From Oligoflexus sp. (GTDB lineage: Bacteria > Bdellovibrionota_B > Oligoflexia > Oligoflexales > Oligoflexaceae): 7,430 nt of DNA. A program made the translations under genes and the position numbers. Below, one piece after another: positions 7,049 to 7,430 of the stretch. The stretch lies in the NCBI GenBank assembly GCA_030151925.1, contig JASLCY010000109.1:1-7430 (forward strand), given 5' to 3'. The notes below the pieces were generated by a model that did no database searches, was not told where the DNA came from, and worked only from the letters and a program-made list of their open reading frames with translations. Positions within the stretch are counted from its first letter, which is position 1, and each line of letters starts with the position of its first letter.

Positions 7049-7161
7049 AGCCGACCGCCCATTTAGAAAATTCGTGTTATCGCCTAGGGGGTATCGGATG
7101 CTTGGCTTAGGAACTGAGTTTCGCCTGAGGGGCGGATATAAGCTCTGGAAAACAATAGACT
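7049..7161 (-). promoter_or_regulatory. Presumed promoter and leader region of the lipid operon
   Basis: Noncoding stretch between the terminator and the GTG of the kinase gene, richer in A and T than the genes. It must hold the operon promoter if the terminator stops upstream transcription. I found no convincing sigma-70 pair. The best -10-like string is TATATC (minus strand, 7140-7135), with only a weak TTTAGT-like -35 about 18 bp upstream. I recognise no riboswitch class. Two imperfect direct repeats lie here and are listed separately. Confidence 0.35.
7081..7137. repeat. Pair of imperfect direct repeats upstream of the operon
   Basis: Plus strand copies are CGCCTAGGGGGTATCGGAT (7081-7099) and CGCCTGAGGGGCGGAT (7122-7137). 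They share CGCCT, a G-run and CGGAT, differ by a short gap, and begin 41 bp apart, close to four helical turns. They could be paired binding sites for a regulator, but two copies of a degenerate GC-rich string can arise by chance. Confidence 0.35.
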
Positions 7162-7206
7162 AAAAGATTAAAGGCCGCCTTCTGAAAGGGCGGCCTTTAA
7201 TCTTTT
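7162..7206. terminator. Strong, potentially bidirectional intrinsic terminator
   Basis: A perfect 18-bp inverted repeat (AAAAGATTAAAGGCCGCC at 7162-7179 against 7189-7206) around a 9-base loop. Its GC core is GGCCGCC, and A- or T-runs on both sides give a U-tract in either direction. On the minus strand it follows the stop of the right-hand gene by about 26 bp, so it should end that transcript before the lipid operon begins. Confidence 0.93.
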
Positions 7207-7232
7207 TGAGTATAGATAAAGTGAACTGTTTA

Positions 7233-7430
7233 TTATTTAAGCTGCTCGAGATGGAGGAACTTAGGACCGAAACGATCCGAGAACTCGAGCGAGAGGGCGT
7301 TTTGATTGCTCGGATCGATGTTGTGGATCTGCATCTGCATCACGAAGATCGTGCGCTCCGCGTAGAGGTCGAGATAACCTTCGCGATAGGTCCATTTTCC
7401 CCAGCCGTCCCCGAGTTTACGCAGGCGATA
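7233..7430 (-). CDS. Hypothetical protein, C-terminal fragment (starts beyond window)
   Basis: The last 65 residues of a minus-strand gene that runs off the right edge, ending in tandem stops (TAATAA). The fragment is open throughout, uses GC-rich codons like the neighbours, and ends FGPKFLHLEQLK. It includes a Trp/Tyr-rich stretch (GDGWGKWTYREGYLDLYAE) followed by TIFVMQMQIHNID. The alternating polar and nonpolar residues suggest β-strands. I do not recognise the family. The following terminator supports this as a real gene end and as a unit separate from the lipid operon. Confidence 0.7.
   Translation of the reverse strand, partial: YRLRKLGDGWGKWTYREGYLDLYAERTIFVMQMQIHNIDPSNQNALSLEFSDRFGPKFLHLEQLK

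Noticed and set aside
7060..7062. An ATG 12 bp upstream of the kinase GTG start
   Set aside because: It is out of frame with the kinase and leads to an unrelated short peptide.
6110..7066. A 318-codon plus-strand frame
   Set aside because: It is antisense to the lipid kinase, with acidic low-complexity composition and no motif.
7049..7161. A riboswitch in the operon leader
   Set aside because: The leader is about 110 bases and can form only weak short stems by eye. I could match no conserved core of a known riboswitch class.

Overview
The window is GC-rich bacterial DNA. All recognisable genes lie on the minus strand. Purine-rich Shine-Dalgarno sites precede several starts, GTG and TTG starts are used, and a strong intrinsic terminator is present. 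A LolD/LolE-type ABC transporter together with GC-rich codon use suggests a Gram-negative bacterium, perhaps of the old deltaproteobacterial groups (Bdellovibrionota or Myxococcota-like). That placement is inference; nothing here fixes the taxon. I see no tRNA, rRNA, CRISPR array, insertion sequence or phage gene.

Layout, reading leftward along the minus strand. The right edge (7430 to 7233) holds the last 65 codons of an unidentified gene. It is followed by an 18-bp perfect-stem terminator (7162-7206). An AT-richer leader of about 110 bp (7049-7161) then carries two imperfect direct repeats upstream of a compact six-gene operon. In order of transcription the operon holds: a diacylglycerol/sphingoid kinase-family protein (7048-6080); an extended short-chain dehydrogenase of the thioester-reductase/fatty-acyl-reductase type (6080-5040); a 690-residue protein whose C-terminal half resembles cyanobacterial acyl-ACP reductase and whose N-terminal ~310 residues I cannot assign (5043-2971); a DUF3419/BtaA-like SAM-dependent enzyme (2978-1863); an ABC ATPase of the LolD/MacB class (1845-1150); and an FtsX-type permease cut by the left edge (1153 to beyond base 1).

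The genes overlap or nearly touch (1-, 4-, 8- and 4-bp overlaps and one 17-bp gap), so they are probably co-transcribed and translationally coupled. Four of the six products belong to families that act on acyl chains, diacylglycerol-like lipids or thioesters, and the last two form a transporter of the class that moves lipidated substrates out of the inner membrane. My reading is a cassette that makes and exports an unusual lipid: acyl thioester reduction by the two reductases, headgroup chemistry by the kinase and the BtaA-like enzyme, and extraction by the transporter. The individual family calls are fairly secure; the joint pathway is inference. No described pathway with this gene set comes to mind.
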